A DNA stretch of 58,928 bases. Origin: an uncultured Clostridia bacterium. GTDB taxonomy: Bacteria > Bacillota > Clostridia > UBA1381. The stretch covers positions 1 to 58,928 of the forward strand of contig CANQJC010000012.1 of assembly GCA_947624165.1 (NCBI GenBank). The letters are read 5' to 3'. The notes under the pieces were generated by a model that worked only from the letters and a program-made list of their open reading frames with translations, made no database searches and had not been told where the DNA came from. This document shows, in pieces, positions 8,694 to 17,411 of this stretch. Made by a program: the position numbers and the translations under genes. How positions within the stretch are numbered: position 1 is the stretch's first letter; each line of letters begins with the position of its first letter.

Positions 8694-9347
8694 ATGGCTT
8701 CAGAGATAAAAGCTTGCACAGCCGCGTCGTACCGACGCAAAAACACGGTTATAATCACATTTATTACGCTGCTTTCATGCTTCGCGCTCGTGATGATAGT
8801 TTATAACCTGATAAAGGGGAATTATCTTTTCTCCGCGGCATGGTTGATAGCCGCTATCCTTGCGGGAACGTATGTGCTGATAAGAATAAATACCGTTTAC
8901 GCGACATACATTTCCTCGGACAGGTCGAATCTTTACATGAAAAACTGGTCGAACGACTTCCTGCCCTACGACTATGAAAATAAAGTAAAGATTTTGAGCG
9001 AATTCATTCCGGCGAAAACAAAGCTGGTCGAAATTCCCGTGAACGAAATACGCGGCGTGCTTATCGGTACGAAGAATTTCATAAAAAGAAATATCGACAG
9101 CGACATGGAGTTTACGAAAAACGTCGGAAGGCTTGAGAAAACCAAGGATTTTTACAGAAAACGCACGATCTCGAGCATGGACATATTTTATATCGAGACG
9201 TATGACGACGAATGTTATTACATGCCGATAGCGGATTTCGATACGAAAAACGTAATAAAAATCGTGCAGGCGGTACAGCGCGCAAATCCCGATATATTCT
9301 TCAAGTCGAGCAACAAGGCGTACCGCTCGCTGATGATGAGAAAATAA
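8694..9347 (+). CDS. Conserved hypothetical membrane protein
   Basis: 217 residues, family not recognised. Two hydrophobic helices at about 17-40 and 45-64 (TVIITFITLLSCFALVMIVY; AAWLIAAILAGTYVLI) are followed by a cytoplasmic domain of about 150 residues rich in beta-prone and charged segments, looking like a PH-like or membrane-edge domain (this is inference). RBS CAGGGGGG precedes the ATG. It sits 20 nt after the NlpC/P60 gene and before a terminator, so the two probably form one operon and may share a cell-envelope role. Confidence 0.75.
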   Translation: MASEIKACTAASYRRKNTVIITFITLLSCFALVMIVYNLIKGNYLFSAAWLIAAILAGTYVLIRINTVYATYISSDRSNLYMKNWSNDFLPYDYENKVKILSEFIPAKTKLVEIPVNEIRGVLIGTKNFIKRNIDSDMEFTKNVGRLEKTKDFYRKRTISSMDIFYIETYDDECYYMPIADFDTKNVIKIVQAVQRANPDIFFKSSNKAYRSLMMRK

Positions 9348-9362
9348 AACCGAATAAAAAAG

Positions 9363-9393
9363 GACGCGGCATATTGAAGCCGCGTCTTTTATT
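9363..9393. terminator. Bidirectional terminator between the membrane-protein gene and rlmH
   Basis: Perfect 8-bp stem GACGCGGC/GCCGCGTC (9363-9370, 9379-9386) with TTTTATTT on the plus side and aataaaaaa on the other, giving a T tract for the minus strand too. It overlaps the extreme 3' end of rlmH. Confidence 0.85.
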
Positions 9394-9865
9394 TATGATA
9401 CGTTTCGTTATTGTTTATTTTGAACGCGCGGTATATTTGTTCCAGCAATACGACGCGCATAAGCTGATGAGGAAGCGTGACGGGACCGAAGCTCAGACGA
9501 AGCGCGGACCGCGCCTTTACCGCGTCCGACAGACCGAGCGAGCCGCCTATTATAAACGTGATATCGGACGTTATCATGGACGTTTCCGATATTTTTTTCG
9601 CCAACGCTTCGGAGGAAAGCTCTCTGCCTTCTATACAGAGCGCGATCACAAACGAGTTCGGATCGAGTTTTTGCAAAATCCTTTCTCCTTCGGCGTTCTT
9701 TATTTTCTCTGTTTCTTTTTCCGACGCGCCCGACGGTATTCTTTCGTCCGATATCTCCACTACGCTGACGCGCGCAAAACGCGACAAACGCTTTTTGTAT
9801 TCGTTCACCGCGTCCGTAAAATATTTTTCTTTGATTTTTCCTACGGCGATTATATTTATGTTCAT
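9389..9865 (-). CDS. rlmH: 23S rRNA (pseudouridine-1915-N3)-methyltransferase RlmH
   Basis: 158 residues, normal RlmH length. The SPOUT-fold C-terminus is clear: IIGGSLGLSDAV (SAM-binding knot), FGPVTLPHQLMRVVLLEQIYRA, and the typical ending with NNETYHK. It methylates pseudouridine 1915 in helix 69 of 23S rRNA on the assembled 70S ribosome. The RBS is GGAGAAAATC before the ATG. It starts 12 nt after yycJ, a pairing also seen near the walRK region of many Firmicutes, although walRK is not here. Confidence 0.97.
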   Translation of the reverse strand: MNINIIAVGKIKEKYFTDAVNEYKKRLSRFARVSVVEISDERIPSGASEKETEKIKNAEGERILQKLDPNSFVIALCIEGRELSSEALAKKISETSMITSDITFIIGGSLGLSDAVKARSALRLSFGPVTLPHQLMRVVLLEQIYRAFKINNNETYHK

Positions 9866-9877
9866 GATTTTCTCCGT

Positions 9878-10648
9878 TTAAAAAGACGTGGGCTTGTAAC
9901 GGTCGGCGACCTGAAGCGTCATGTCCTTTCCGACGTTTACTCCCGCCGCGCTCAGAAGATTATACGTTTCGAGAACGGCTATTTCGGGACGGTTATTTTC
10001 TTTGCTCAAATGACCGAGCATAATATGCTCCGTGCCGTTTCGGACGAGGTGCAAAGCGGTCTTTGCCGCCGTCTCGTTCGAGAGATGTCCCAATTCTCCC
10101 ATGATACGGCGTTTGAGAGGGAACGGGTACGAACCGAGCTTTAGCATTTCCAAATCGTGGTTGGATTCGAGTATTATTTTTTTGCTGCCCGTGATGCTGT
10201 CAAGCGCGGTCCTTGTCATAACGCCCATGTCGGTCGCCACGGCGTACTTTTCGCCGCGTGCCGTCAGCGTGAAGCCCACCGGCTCGGCGGCGTCGTGCGG
10301 TATTTCAAACGGACGCACCTCTATATCGCCTATTTCAAACGCGTCCGACACGATTTTAATGTTGGACTCGTCGATTTTTCCCGCGTCCAGCGCGGAATGT
10401 GTGCCTTGAGTGGCGTATACGGGTATGCCGTACCGACGCGAAACAACTCCCGCGCCGCGCACATGGTCTATATGCTCGTGTGTGAGCAGAAGCGCGTCTA
10501 TGTCCTCCGGCGTTTCGCCTATCGCCGCGAGCGATTCCTTAAGCTTGACGCCGGACATTCCACAGTCTATAAGCAGTTTGGTGGTGCCGTCTGAGAAAAA
10601 CGAGGCGTTTCCCGACGAGCCGCTGATAAGTGATATAAATGTAATCAT
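9878..10648 (-). CDS. yycJ: MBL-fold metallo-hydrolase, YycJ/WalJ type
   Basis: The start ATG at 10648 gives 256 residues beginning ITFISLISGSSGNA; an upstream TTG extension would run through non-conserved sequence, and GGAAGGACGGAAA precedes the ATG. The metallo-beta-lactamase ligand motif THEHIDHV is at about residue 60, with further metal ligands in IPHDAAEP, DMG, and LGHLS near the C-terminus. WalJ/YycJ proteins act as 5'-3' DNA exonucleases and have been linked to coordination of cell division with replication; here only the fold is certain. It lies between murA and rlmH on the same strand, with a terminator upstream after murA. Confidence 0.9.
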   Translation of the reverse strand: MITFISLISGSSGNASFFSDGTTKLLIDCGMSGVKLKESLAAIGETPEDIDALLLTHEHIDHVRGAGVVSRRYGIPVYATQGTHSALDAGKIDESNIKIVSDAFEIGDIEVRPFEIPHDAAEPVGFTLTARGEKYAVATDMGVMTRTALDSITGSKKIILESNHDLEMLKLGSYPFPLKRRIMGELGHLSNETAAKTALHLVRNGTEHIMLGHLSKENNRPEIAVLETYNLLSAAGVNVGKDMTLQVADRYKPTSF

Positions 10649-10699
10649 TTTCCGTCCTTCCGTGTATCGGAACGAACCGCGTCCGCGCCGCTCCAAAAT

Positions 10700-10729
10700 T
10701 AAAGCCCGTCGTTTTTTGACAGGCTTTTT
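10700..10729 (-). terminator. Terminator of murA (minus strand)
   Basis: On the minus strand AAAGCCTGTC and GACGGGCTTT pair fully with one G-U, followed by taatttt. On the plus strand the same pair is a mismatch, so it functions better for murA. Confidence 0.65.
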
Positions 10730-10737
10730 TATTTGTT

Positions 10738-12018
10738 TTATTCTCCCGAATCGTCCACTACCTGGACCCTCTGAATATTTCCGCCGATTTTCACGAATTT
10801 CTCTTCGAAATTCTCGTAACCTCTGTCGATGTGATATATATCGGTTATTTCGGTGGTGCCCTCCGCCATCAATCCGGCGATTATCATAGCCGCGCCTGCA
10901 CGCAGATCGGTCGCTTTGACGTGCGCTCCCATGAGAGTTTTTACGCCGTCGATAATTGCGAGCTTGCCTTCTACGCGTATATTCGCGCCCATACGCTTAA
11001 GCTCGTTTACATAGCGGAAACGGTTCTCCCACACGCCCTCGCGCGCGGTGCTTGTCCCTTCTATCGTCGTGAGGAAAGTGACGAGCTGCGGCTGCATATC
11101 GGTCGGGAAGCCGGGGTAGGGCATCGCGCTGAAGTTGATGCGTCTGAACACCGTGCCGTCCTCGACCCATACTCTTACGCTGTCCTCGCCCTCGCTGACC
11201 TTTACGCCGGTCTCGATAAGCTTCGTGCTTATGATTTCAAGGTGACGCGGGATCACGTTCCTGAGAACGACGTCGCCGCGCGTCGCAGCCGCCGCGATCA
11301 TAAAAGTACCCGCCTCTATCTGGTCGGGAATGATCGGATACGTGCCGCCGTGGAGATTCTTTGTTCCCTTTATTTTTATGGTATCGGTACCCGCGCCGCG
11401 TATATTCGCGCCCATATTGTTGAGGAAGTTCGCCAAATCAACGATATGCGGTTCCTTCGCGGCGTTTTCGATGACGGTCATACCGTCCGCGCAGGCGGCG
11501 GCAAGCATGGCGTTGACCGTCGCGCCGACGGTGACAACGTCGAAGAATATATGCCCGCCCTTGAGATGCTCGGCTTTGCCGTTAATGATCCCGCGCGACG
11601 TGTCGACGTCCGTTCCGAGTGCTTCAAAAGCCTTTATGTGCTGGTCGATCGGACGCGTACCGAAGTCGCAGCCGCCCGGAGGATCCACACTGAAACATGA
11701 AAACCGTCCCAGCAGCGCGCCCATAAGGTAGCTTGAACCGCGCATTCTGCGCGTCAGGTCGCCGCGGGGGACGTATGAGCTTACATTTGTACAGTTTATC
11801 TCAACGGTGTTTTTGTCAATGTATCTTACTTCGGCGTTGAGCTCTTCGAGAATTTTAAGATAAAGCTTAACGTCTTTTATATCGGGCAGGTTTTCTATCC
11901 TGCATACGTCGTTTACGAGCAGGCACGCCGGCAGTATCGCGACCGCGGCGTTCTTTGCTCCGCTTACGGTCACTTCGCCGCAAAGTCTGTTTCCCCCCTT
12001 GATTAAGAGCTTCTCCAA
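10738..12018 (-). CDS. murA: UDP-N-acetylglucosamine 1-carboxyvinyltransferase
   Basis: 426 residues, family-normal. The first committed enzyme of peptidoglycan synthesis moves enolpyruvate from PEP to UDP-GlcNAc. The catalytic cysteine is C117 in PPGGCDFGTRPID, meaning it should be fosfomycin-sensitive (Cys, not Asp, at this place). The KNAAVAILPACLL start and FPTDMQPQ are further MurA signatures. RBS AAGGGGTG is upstream. This copy stands apart from the murB cluster at 13.5 kb and is followed by its own terminator. Some Clostridia have a second murA, which cannot be checked here. Confidence 0.97.
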   Translation of the reverse strand: MEKLLIKGGNRLCGEVTVSGAKNAAVAILPACLLVNDVCRIENLPDIKDVKLYLKILEELNAEVRYIDKNTVEINCTNVSSYVPRGDLTRRMRGSSYLMGALLGRFSCFSVDPPGGCDFGTRPIDQHIKAFEALGTDVDTSRGIINGKAEHLKGGHIFFDVVTVGATVNAMLAAACADGMTVIENAAKEPHIVDLANFLNNMGANIRGAGTDTIKIKGTKNLHGGTYPIIPDQIEAGTFMIAAAATRGDVVLRNVIPRHLEIISTKLIETGVKVSEGEDSVRVWVEDGTVFRRINFSAMPYPGFPTDMQPQLVTFLTTIEGTSTAREGVWENRFRYVNELKRMGANIRVEGKLAIIDGVKTLMGAHVKATDLRAGAAMIIAGLMAEGTTEITDIYHIDRGYENFEEKFVKIGGNIQRVQVVDDSGE

Positions 12019-12137
12019 TCGTTACACCCCTTCAAAAATCTAATCTAAACATGTATATATTTTATTTTACCATAAAAAGCAATAAAAAGCAAATTAAATT
12101 GCAAAAAATATACGAAAAATTATTTTTGCCGACATAA

Positions 12138-12168
12138 GAAAAAACAGCCTGCAAAAAAGCAAGCTGTC
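12138..12168 (-). terminator. Terminator of rpmB (minus strand)
   Basis: On the minus strand gacagcttgc pairs with gcaggctgtt (one G-U), followed by ttttttctt. It lies 16 nt past the rpmB stop. Confidence 0.8.
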
Positions 12169-12183
12169 TCTGTTCAAAAACAA

Positions 12184-12372
12184 TTAAACAGCACGTTCCA
12201 CCTTTCCGCTGCGCAGGCAGCGAGTACAAACGTGTATTGATTTGACCGAGCCGTCCACAACCGCTCTTACCTTTCTTACGTTGGGCTTCCATGTTCTGTT
12301 CGATCTTCTGTGAGAGTGGCTGACTTTGATCCCGAAAGAAACACCCTTTCCGCATACGTCGCATTTTGCCAT
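12184..12372 (-). CDS. rpmB: 50S ribosomal protein L28 (zinc-ribbon form)
   Basis: 62 residues from ATG 12372 (MAKCDVCGKGVSFG), the usual bacterial L28 length. An ATG two codons upstream (12378) and longer in-frame extensions are less likely, since AGGAGGTG lies 10 nt before ATG 12372. Paired motifs CDVCG and CTRCL show the Zn-binding C+ form rather than the Cys-free paralogue used under zinc limitation. Basic core SHRRSNRTWKPN contacts 23S rRNA. It is a single-gene unit with its own terminator. Confidence 0.95.
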   Translation of the reverse strand: MAKCDVCGKGVSFGIKVSHSHRRSNRTWKPNVRKVRAVVDGSVKSIHVCTRCLRSGKVERAV

Positions 12373-12536
12373 TTTCATTACACCTCCTGACACGTCTATT
12401 AAAACATCAAGCAGTATTTTAACACAAATTTTTACGGATTGCAAGTGTTTTATTGCTTTTTTGTGAAATTTTTTTATTTTTGACCTTCCGTGAGATAATA
12501 TTAGGTAAATATCATATAAAAGTTACGCATTTTTTG

Positions 12537-12572
12537 TTGAAAAAATTTTTTCTATAATGTATAATGTATAAT
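12537..12572 (+). promoter_or_regulatory. Promoter of the hprK cluster, with tandem TATAATG heptads
   Basis: TTGAAA (12537-12542), 17-bp spacer, TATAAT (12560-12565). The -10 region is a direct repeat: TATAAT occurs at 12553, 12560 and 12567, spaced exactly 7 bp. The middle copy has the best spacing. Confidence 0.7.
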
Positions 12573-12612
12573 AGAATATTATGAATTTTGTCACGAAAGG
12601 CGGATCAGGCTC

Positions 12613-13557
12613 ATGAGTAATGACGTATACAAAATCCCACTTACCGAAATAATAGAGGAATTTGACCTTGAAAAAATTTATGAAACGCCCGATATAGAGA
12701 GCGTAATGGTGGAACGAAGCGACGTGAACAGACCCGGACTTCAGATGGCGGGCTTTTTCGATTATTTTGACTGCGGACGTCTCCAAATCATGGGCAAGGT
12801 GGAATTTACGTTTCTTGAGCAATGCGTCACGGACGAACGCAGGGCGAAGATAGAGCGTCTGTTTGCTCAGCGCATACCCGCGCTTATAATAACGCGCGGA
12901 CTTCAGATTTTTCCGGAAATGATGGAGCTTGCGGAAAAATACAACGTGCCGCTTTTAAGGACCGAGAGCGCGACGTCGGGATTCATGAGCGCGCTGATAG
13001 CGTATCTGAACGTACAGCTCGCGCCAAGACGCACGCGTCACGGCGTTCTTGTCGAGGTATACGGCGAGGGGATATTGATCCTGGGAGAAAGCGGCGTGGG
13101 AAAGAGCGAAACGGCGATCGAGCTTGTAAAACGCGGACACAGACTTGTCGCGGACGACGCCGTTGAGATCAAGCGCGTTTCGGACAATACGCTCGTCGGC
13201 TCGTCGCCGGAGATAATACGTCATTTTGTGGAGCTGCGCGGCATAGGAATTATCGATGTAAAAGAGATATTCGGTATGGGCGCGGTCAAGGATACGGAAA
13301 GTATAGACATGATCATACATCTTGAACCTTGGGAGGACGGAAAACAATATGACCGTCTCGGTATGGTCGACGAATATACAAATATAATGGGAATAAACGT
13401 TCCGTCGCTCACGATACCTGTAAAGCTCGGACGTAACCTCGCGGTGATCGTCGAGGTTGCGGCTATGAACAACCGCCAGAAGCGCATGGGTTACAATGCG
13501 GCTGTGGAGCTTAACAACAGGCTTATGACGCAGATGGAGGAACAGCTCAACATTTAA
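12613..13557 (+). CDS. hprK: HPr kinase/phosphorylase
   Basis: 314 residues, family-normal. The P-loop GESGVGKSETAIEL is at about residues 156-170, and the HprK signature LRGIGIIDVKEIFG at about 208-222; RNNRQKRMGYN lies near the C-terminal helix. It phosphorylates or dephosphorylates Ser46 of HPr in answer to fructose-1,6-bisphosphate and phosphate, controlling catabolite repression and PTS uptake. First gene of the run hprK-murB-rapZ-yvcK-whiA-dnaE, with gaps of 20-30 nt between most genes, typical for Clostridia. ptsH itself is not in the window. Confidence 0.98.
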   Translation: MSNDVYKIPLTEIIEEFDLEKIYETPDIESVMVERSDVNRPGLQMAGFFDYFDCGRLQIMGKVEFTFLEQCVTDERRAKIERLFAQRIPALIITRGLQIFPEMMELAEKYNVPLLRTESATSGFMSALIAYLNVQLAPRRTRHGVLVEVYGEGILILGESGVGKSETAIELVKRGHRLVADDAVEIKRVSDNTLVGSSPEIIRHFVELRGIGIIDVKEIFGMGAVKDTESIDMIIHLEPWEDGKQYDRLGMVDEYTNIMGINVPSLTIPVKLGRNLAVIVEVAAMNNRQKRMGYNAAVELNNRLMTQMEEQLNI

Positions 13558-13578
13558 CGCGCATTACGGAGGGTATTT

Positions 13579-14478
13579 ATGATAGACAAAAAAGGCTTGC
13601 TGTCCGTGACGGACAACGTACTGTTTGACGAACCGATGGCGACCCGCACGACGTTCCGCATAGGCGGCGCGGCGGACGCGTTCGTGAACGCGTCGGACGA
13701 AGGGGAAGCGGCGCGAGTGATTCGTTACTGCGCCGATACGAAAACTCCCTGTCTTGTAATGGGCAACGGCTCCAATATGCTTGTCGGGGACCGCGGCATA
13801 CGGGGTGTTGTGCTGCATATAGGCGGCGATATGTCCGAATGCAGCATAGACGGGTGCGGGGTTTACGCTCAGGCGGGAATACTGATGAGCGCGCTCGCGA
13901 AAAAAATTCTTGCCGCGTCTCTTACGGGTTTTGAATTTGCCGCAGGGATCCCGGGTACGCTCGGCGGCGGTATATACATGAACGCCGGCGCATACGGCGG
14001 CGAATTAAAGGATATTATAGAAAGCGTAACGTTTATCGCGCCGGACGGCGAAATACGTACCGAAACAGCCGACAAGCTCGGATTCGCGTACAGACGCAGT
14101 ATGTTTTCGGACGGAGGGTACGTTATCCTTTCCTGTCGTCTGAAGCTTCAAAAGGGCGACGCCGAAGAAATCAAGTCGAAAATGACAGAACTGAACAAAC
14201 GCCGCGCCGAGAAGCAGCCGCTTACGGAGCCGTCGGCGGGCAGTACCTTTAAACGTCCCGACGGGTATTTTGCCGGAAAGCTTATACAGGACGCGGGACT
14301 TATGGGATATCGCATAGGCGGCGCGGCGGTGAGCGAAAAGCACGCCGGCTTCGTCGTAAACAAGGGCGGCGCAACGGCGGGAGACGTACTCTCGCTGATA
14401 GAGCATATACAAAAAACCGTCAAGGATAAATTCGGCGTGGAACTGGAGCCGGAAGTGCGGTTTGTTGGCGAGATGTAA
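13579..14478 (+). CDS. murB: UDP-N-acetylmuramate dehydrogenase
   Basis: 299 residues, type II MurB size. FAD-binding motifs are clear: TRTTFRIGGAAD near 21, VMGNGSNMLV near 58, and GIPGTLGGGIYMNAGAYGGE near 120-139. SAGSTFKRP holds the catalytic Ser that protonates the enolpyruvyl group, and the C-terminal PEVRFVGE holds the conserved Glu. It reduces UDP-GlcNAc-enolpyruvate to UDP-MurNAc with NADPH. Starts 21 nt after hprK behind ACGGAGGG. Confidence 0.98.
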   Translation: MIDKKGLLSVTDNVLFDEPMATRTTFRIGGAADAFVNASDEGEAARVIRYCADTKTPCLVMGNGSNMLVGDRGIRGVVLHIGGDMSECSIDGCGVYAQAGILMSALAKKILAASLTGFEFAAGIPGTLGGGIYMNAGAYGGELKDIIESVTFIAPDGEIRTETADKLGFAYRRSMFSDGGYVILSCRLKLQKGDAEEIKSKMTELNKRRAEKQPLTEPSAGSTFKRPDGYFAGKLIQDAGLMGYRIGGAAVSEKHAGFVVNKGGATAGDVLSLIEHIQKTVKDKFGVELEPEVRFVGEM

Positions 14479-14507
14479 GAACGCCGCGTAAATCGGAAGG
14501 AGCAATT

Positions 14508-15365
14508 ATGCAATACACAATAGTAACCGGAATGTCAGGAAGCGGAAAAACGAAGGTTATCCGATACTTGGAGGATATGGGGTATTTTTGTATCGACAAT
14601 ATGCCCCCCGTTCTCATACCGAAATTTTCGGAAATGCTGTCGTCCGTCAACGGAAATTTCAATAATGTCGCGCTTGTCATAGACATACGCGTGGGAGATA
14701 TGATAAACGAGCTTCTCGCGCAGATAAACGACCTCAAGCGCAAGGGCTACGACTGTAAGCTGCTTTATCTTGACGCGGACGACGAAACGCTCGTCAAGCG
14801 TTACAAGGAGATCCGCCGTCAGCACCCGCTCGACAACGCGAACGGTCTGCTTGCGTCGATCAAGCAGGAGCGTAAAATGCTGTCCGCGCTTTATAACGCC
14901 GCCGACCATGTTATAGACACGTCGAATCTGAGCGTGCAGGATCTTTTGCAAAAGCTGAAAAGTATTTACGCGTCGCAGGGCTCGCAGCGCGGGCTTGAGA
15001 TAAACGTGACGGCGTTCGGCTTTAAGTACGGTATGCCGCTCGACGCGGATCTTGTGTTCGACGTAAGGTGTTTCCCGAACCCGTTTTATATAGACGAGCT
15101 GAAGCACCGTACAGGTAACGACAGGGAGGTTCAGGATTATGTCATGAGCTTTCCGACCGCGATGAAATTTATGGAAAAGCTCCAGGATATGATGTCGTTC
15201 ATGATACCGCTTTACATCGAAGAAGGTAAGGTATCGCTGAGTATCGCCATAGGCTGTACGGGAGGAAAGCACAGGAGCGTCACCATGACAAACAAGCTTG
15301 CCGATTATCTTAAATCGAAAGGATATTCGGTCAACGTAACGTACAGAGATATGGGCAAGGAATAA
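14508..15365 (+). CDS. rapZ: RNase adapter / nucleotide-binding protein RapZ (YvcJ)
   Basis: 285 residues. N-terminal P-loop GMSGSGKTKVIRYLEDMGYF (from residue 7) and FCIDNMPP are RapZ signatures; the C-terminal part carries FGFKYGMPLDADLVFDVR, NPF and GCTGGKHRSV, the phosphosugar-sensing half. In E. coli RapZ directs RNase E to GlmZ and reports GlcN6P; in Firmicutes the homologue YvcJ binds GTP and its target is unclear, which applies here. Sits between murB and yvcK, as in most Firmicutes. Confidence 0.97.
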   Translation: MQYTIVTGMSGSGKTKVIRYLEDMGYFCIDNMPPVLIPKFSEMLSSVNGNFNNVALVIDIRVGDMINELLAQINDLKRKGYDCKLLYLDADDETLVKRYKEIRRQHPLDNANGLLASIKQERKMLSALYNAADHVIDTSNLSVQDLLQKLKSIYASQGSQRGLEINVTAFGFKYGMPLDADLVFDVRCFPNPFYIDELKHRTGNDREVQDYVMSFPTAMKFMEKLQDMMSFMIPLYIEEGKVSLSIAIGCTGGKHRSVTMTNKLADYLKSKGYSVNVTYRDMGKE

Positions 15366-15391
15366 GAAATTTAAAATAAGAGGGGCTTATT

Positions 15392-16372
15392 ATGATTTCT
15401 GATACAAGAGTTGTGGCGATTGGCGGAGGTACGGGACTTTCCACCATGCTGAAGGGGCTTAAGCTCCATACGCACAACATAACCGCGGTAGTCACCGTCG
15501 CGGACGACGGAGGGTCGTCGGGTATGCTTCGTTCCGACTTCGGAATGCTCGCGCCGGGCGATATACGAAACTGCGTAAGCGCGCTTGCCGAGGTCGATCC
15601 CGTAATGGGCGAGCTTTTGAATTTCAGATTCCATGACGGACAGCTTAAAGGACACAGCCTTGGGAATTTGTTCCTTGCCGCGCTTAACGAAACATCGTCG
15701 AGTTTCGACGAAGCCGTAATGAAATTCTGCCGTCTTGCCGGAGTTGTGGGGACGGTGTATCCGGTCACAAACGACGCCGTCACCATAAGCGCGCTTATGG
15801 CTGACGGAACCGTAATAGACGGCGAATCCAACATCGGCGTTCACCATGACGGAGCGGTAAACGCGATCGAACGGCTGATGATAAATCCCGAAAATCCGCG
15901 TCCTGTCGAGGGCGTGATACGCGCAATCGAAAAAGCGGATATAATCGTTCTCGGACCGGGAAGCCTTTACACGAGCATAATACCGAATCTGCTCGTGGAC
16001 GGCGTGTCGGACGCTATCAAGCGTTCCGGCGCGGTAAAGATATATGTGTGCAATATAATGAGCCAGGCGGGGGAGACGGAAAATTACACGGCGAGCGACC
16101 ACCTCGCGGCGATAGAACGCCATTCTTACGAGGGTATAGCCGATATAGTGATCGCCAACAACGCCATAATCCCCGAGGGACTGCGTGAACGCTATGCCGC
16201 AGAACACGCTTACGAGGTGGAAATAGACGCGAATAAAATACTTAAACGCTCAAAGCTTGTGCAGGGCAATCTCCTGCTTATACGGAACGACAGAATACGG
16301 CATAATTTCAGCCGTCTCGCGCGCACTATAATGCGTCTCGGCGGCGACGTGAATTATTTTGAAAATAAATGA
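15392..16372 (+). CDS. yvcK: YvcK-family gluconeogenesis / cell-wall regulatory protein
   Basis: 326 residues with the CofD-like fold: VVAIGGGTGLSTMLKGLK at residue 8, VTVADDGGSSGMLR, GDIRNC and LGPGSLYTSIIPNLL. YvcK/GlmR proteins bind UDP-GlcNAc and are needed for growth on gluconeogenic carbon sources and for correct wall synthesis, consistent with the neighbours murB and rapZ. RBS AGAGGGG before the ATG. Confidence 0.97.
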   Translation: MISDTRVVAIGGGTGLSTMLKGLKLHTHNITAVVTVADDGGSSGMLRSDFGMLAPGDIRNCVSALAEVDPVMGELLNFRFHDGQLKGHSLGNLFLAALNETSSSFDEAVMKFCRLAGVVGTVYPVTNDAVTISALMADGTVIDGESNIGVHHDGAVNAIERLMINPENPRPVEGVIRAIEKADIIVLGPGSLYTSIIPNLLVDGVSDAIKRSGAVKIYVCNIMSQAGETENYTASDHLAAIERHSYEGIADIVIANNAIIPEGLRERYAAEHAYEVEIDANKILKRSKLVQGNLLLIRNDRIRHNFSRLARTIMRLGGDVNYFENK

Positions 16373-16434
16373 GCCTTCCCTGCGTCACGCGGGGAGTGCG
16401 GTTTAAATTTATCGTAACGAAGGGATTGTTTTTT

Positions 16435-17292
16435 ATGTCCTTTTCATCCGACATAAAGGAAAAGCTGTGTAAGGCGCGGTACGAATGCGCCGCCTGCGCG
16501 CTGTGGGAAACGGCGGGCGCGCTTCTTTTCGGCGGCTCTGCGACGGATAAAAGCGTGCGCTTTTCAACGGAAAATCGAATCGTCGCGCAGAGAGTAAAAG
16601 ACGACCTCAGCGCGTCCTTCGGCTTTGATTTTGAGATCAAAGCCGGTACGAAAACGTACCGTATCGAAACGGACGACGTTTACGCCTGTGAAAATATATG
16701 CGGCGGTATATTGCTCGACGGCGGTATACCTTTTTCGTGCTGCCGCGAATCGTTCGCGCGCGGCGCGTTTCTGGGCGGCGGCAGCGCGACCGATCCCGTC
16801 AAAGGCTATCACCTCGAATTTGACACAAAGAACAGAGACGCCGCAGTATTTTTGCGCGACATGCTCAGCGGCGACGATTTTTCCCCGAAGCTTACGGAAC
16901 GCAAGGGATATAATATAGTATATATAAAAGACAGCTCCAGGATAGCTGATCTGCTCGGTTACATAGGCGCGCCGCAGAGCGCGCTGGAGCTTTTCACGGT
17001 GCAGGTCGAAAGAGAAATGAGAAACAACGTCAACCGCCGCGTCAACTGTGAAAACGCGAATACGAACAAAGCGGCGAAAGCGTCGTCGAAGCATTTGTAC
17101 GCGATAAAAAAACTGATGAATAACGGAAAATGGGACAAGCTCTCGGACACGCTGAAGGAAATCGCGCGGCTCCGAGTTCAATATCCCGAAGACAGCTTAA
17201 AGGAATTGGGAGAAAAAACCGACCCGCCGATAGGAAAGTCGGGCGTAAATCACAGATTAAACAGGATTTTGGATTTCGCGAATGATTTGTAG
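16435..17292 (+). CDS. whiA: Sporulation/cell-division regulator WhiA
   Basis: Start ATG 16435 gives 285 residues beginning MSFSSDIKEKLC, the usual WhiA start; the upstream extension overlapping yvcK lacks conservation. Homing-endonuclease-like N-terminal half (AFLGGGSATDPVKGYHLEF) and a C-terminal helix-turn-helix (YPEDSLKELGEKTDPPIGKS, HRLNRI). WhiA binds DNA and affects chromosome segregation and division in Firmicutes. The stop codon TAG belongs to a palindromic intergenic repeat (17289-17312). Confidence 0.96.
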   Translation: MSFSSDIKEKLCKARYECAACALWETAGALLFGGSATDKSVRFSTENRIVAQRVKDDLSASFGFDFEIKAGTKTYRIETDDVYACENICGGILLDGGIPFSCCRESFARGAFLGGGSATDPVKGYHLEFDTKNRDAAVFLRDMLSGDDFSPKLTERKGYNIVYIKDSSRIADLLGYIGAPQSALELFTVQVEREMRNNVNRRVNCENANTNKAAKASSKHLYAIKKLMNNGKWDKLSDTLKEIARLRVQYPEDSLKELGEKTDPPIGKSGVNHRLNRILDFANDL

Positions 17293-17377
17293 GGACGGAT
17301 ATTATCCGCCCGCATTTGCGGCGCGCCGCTGCCGTAGAGGCGAACCGTGTTCGCCCGTCGGACTTCCCTGTCAAAGG
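17289..17377. repeat. Two palindromic intergenic repeat units between whiA and dnaE
   Basis: Two units of the pattern GTAGRGRCGRAY...RTYCGCCCG: the first runs from 17289 (gtagggacggat, attatccgcccg), the second from about 17335 (gtagaggcgaac, gttcgcccg). Each can fold as a hairpin. GTAG of unit one supplies the whiA stop. Similar GTAGGGGCG-type palindromes occur in many Clostridia intergenic regions, as far as I recall. No T tract follows, so it is not a classic terminator. Confidence 0.6.
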
Positions 17378-17411
17378 GAGACTTTTAACTCGAAAAAAGG
17401 AGGAATACGCC

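Noticed and set aside
16373-16434. Hairpin between yvcK and whiA (CCCTGCG/CGCGGGG)
   Set aside because: No T tract, and operon structure suggests continued transcription.
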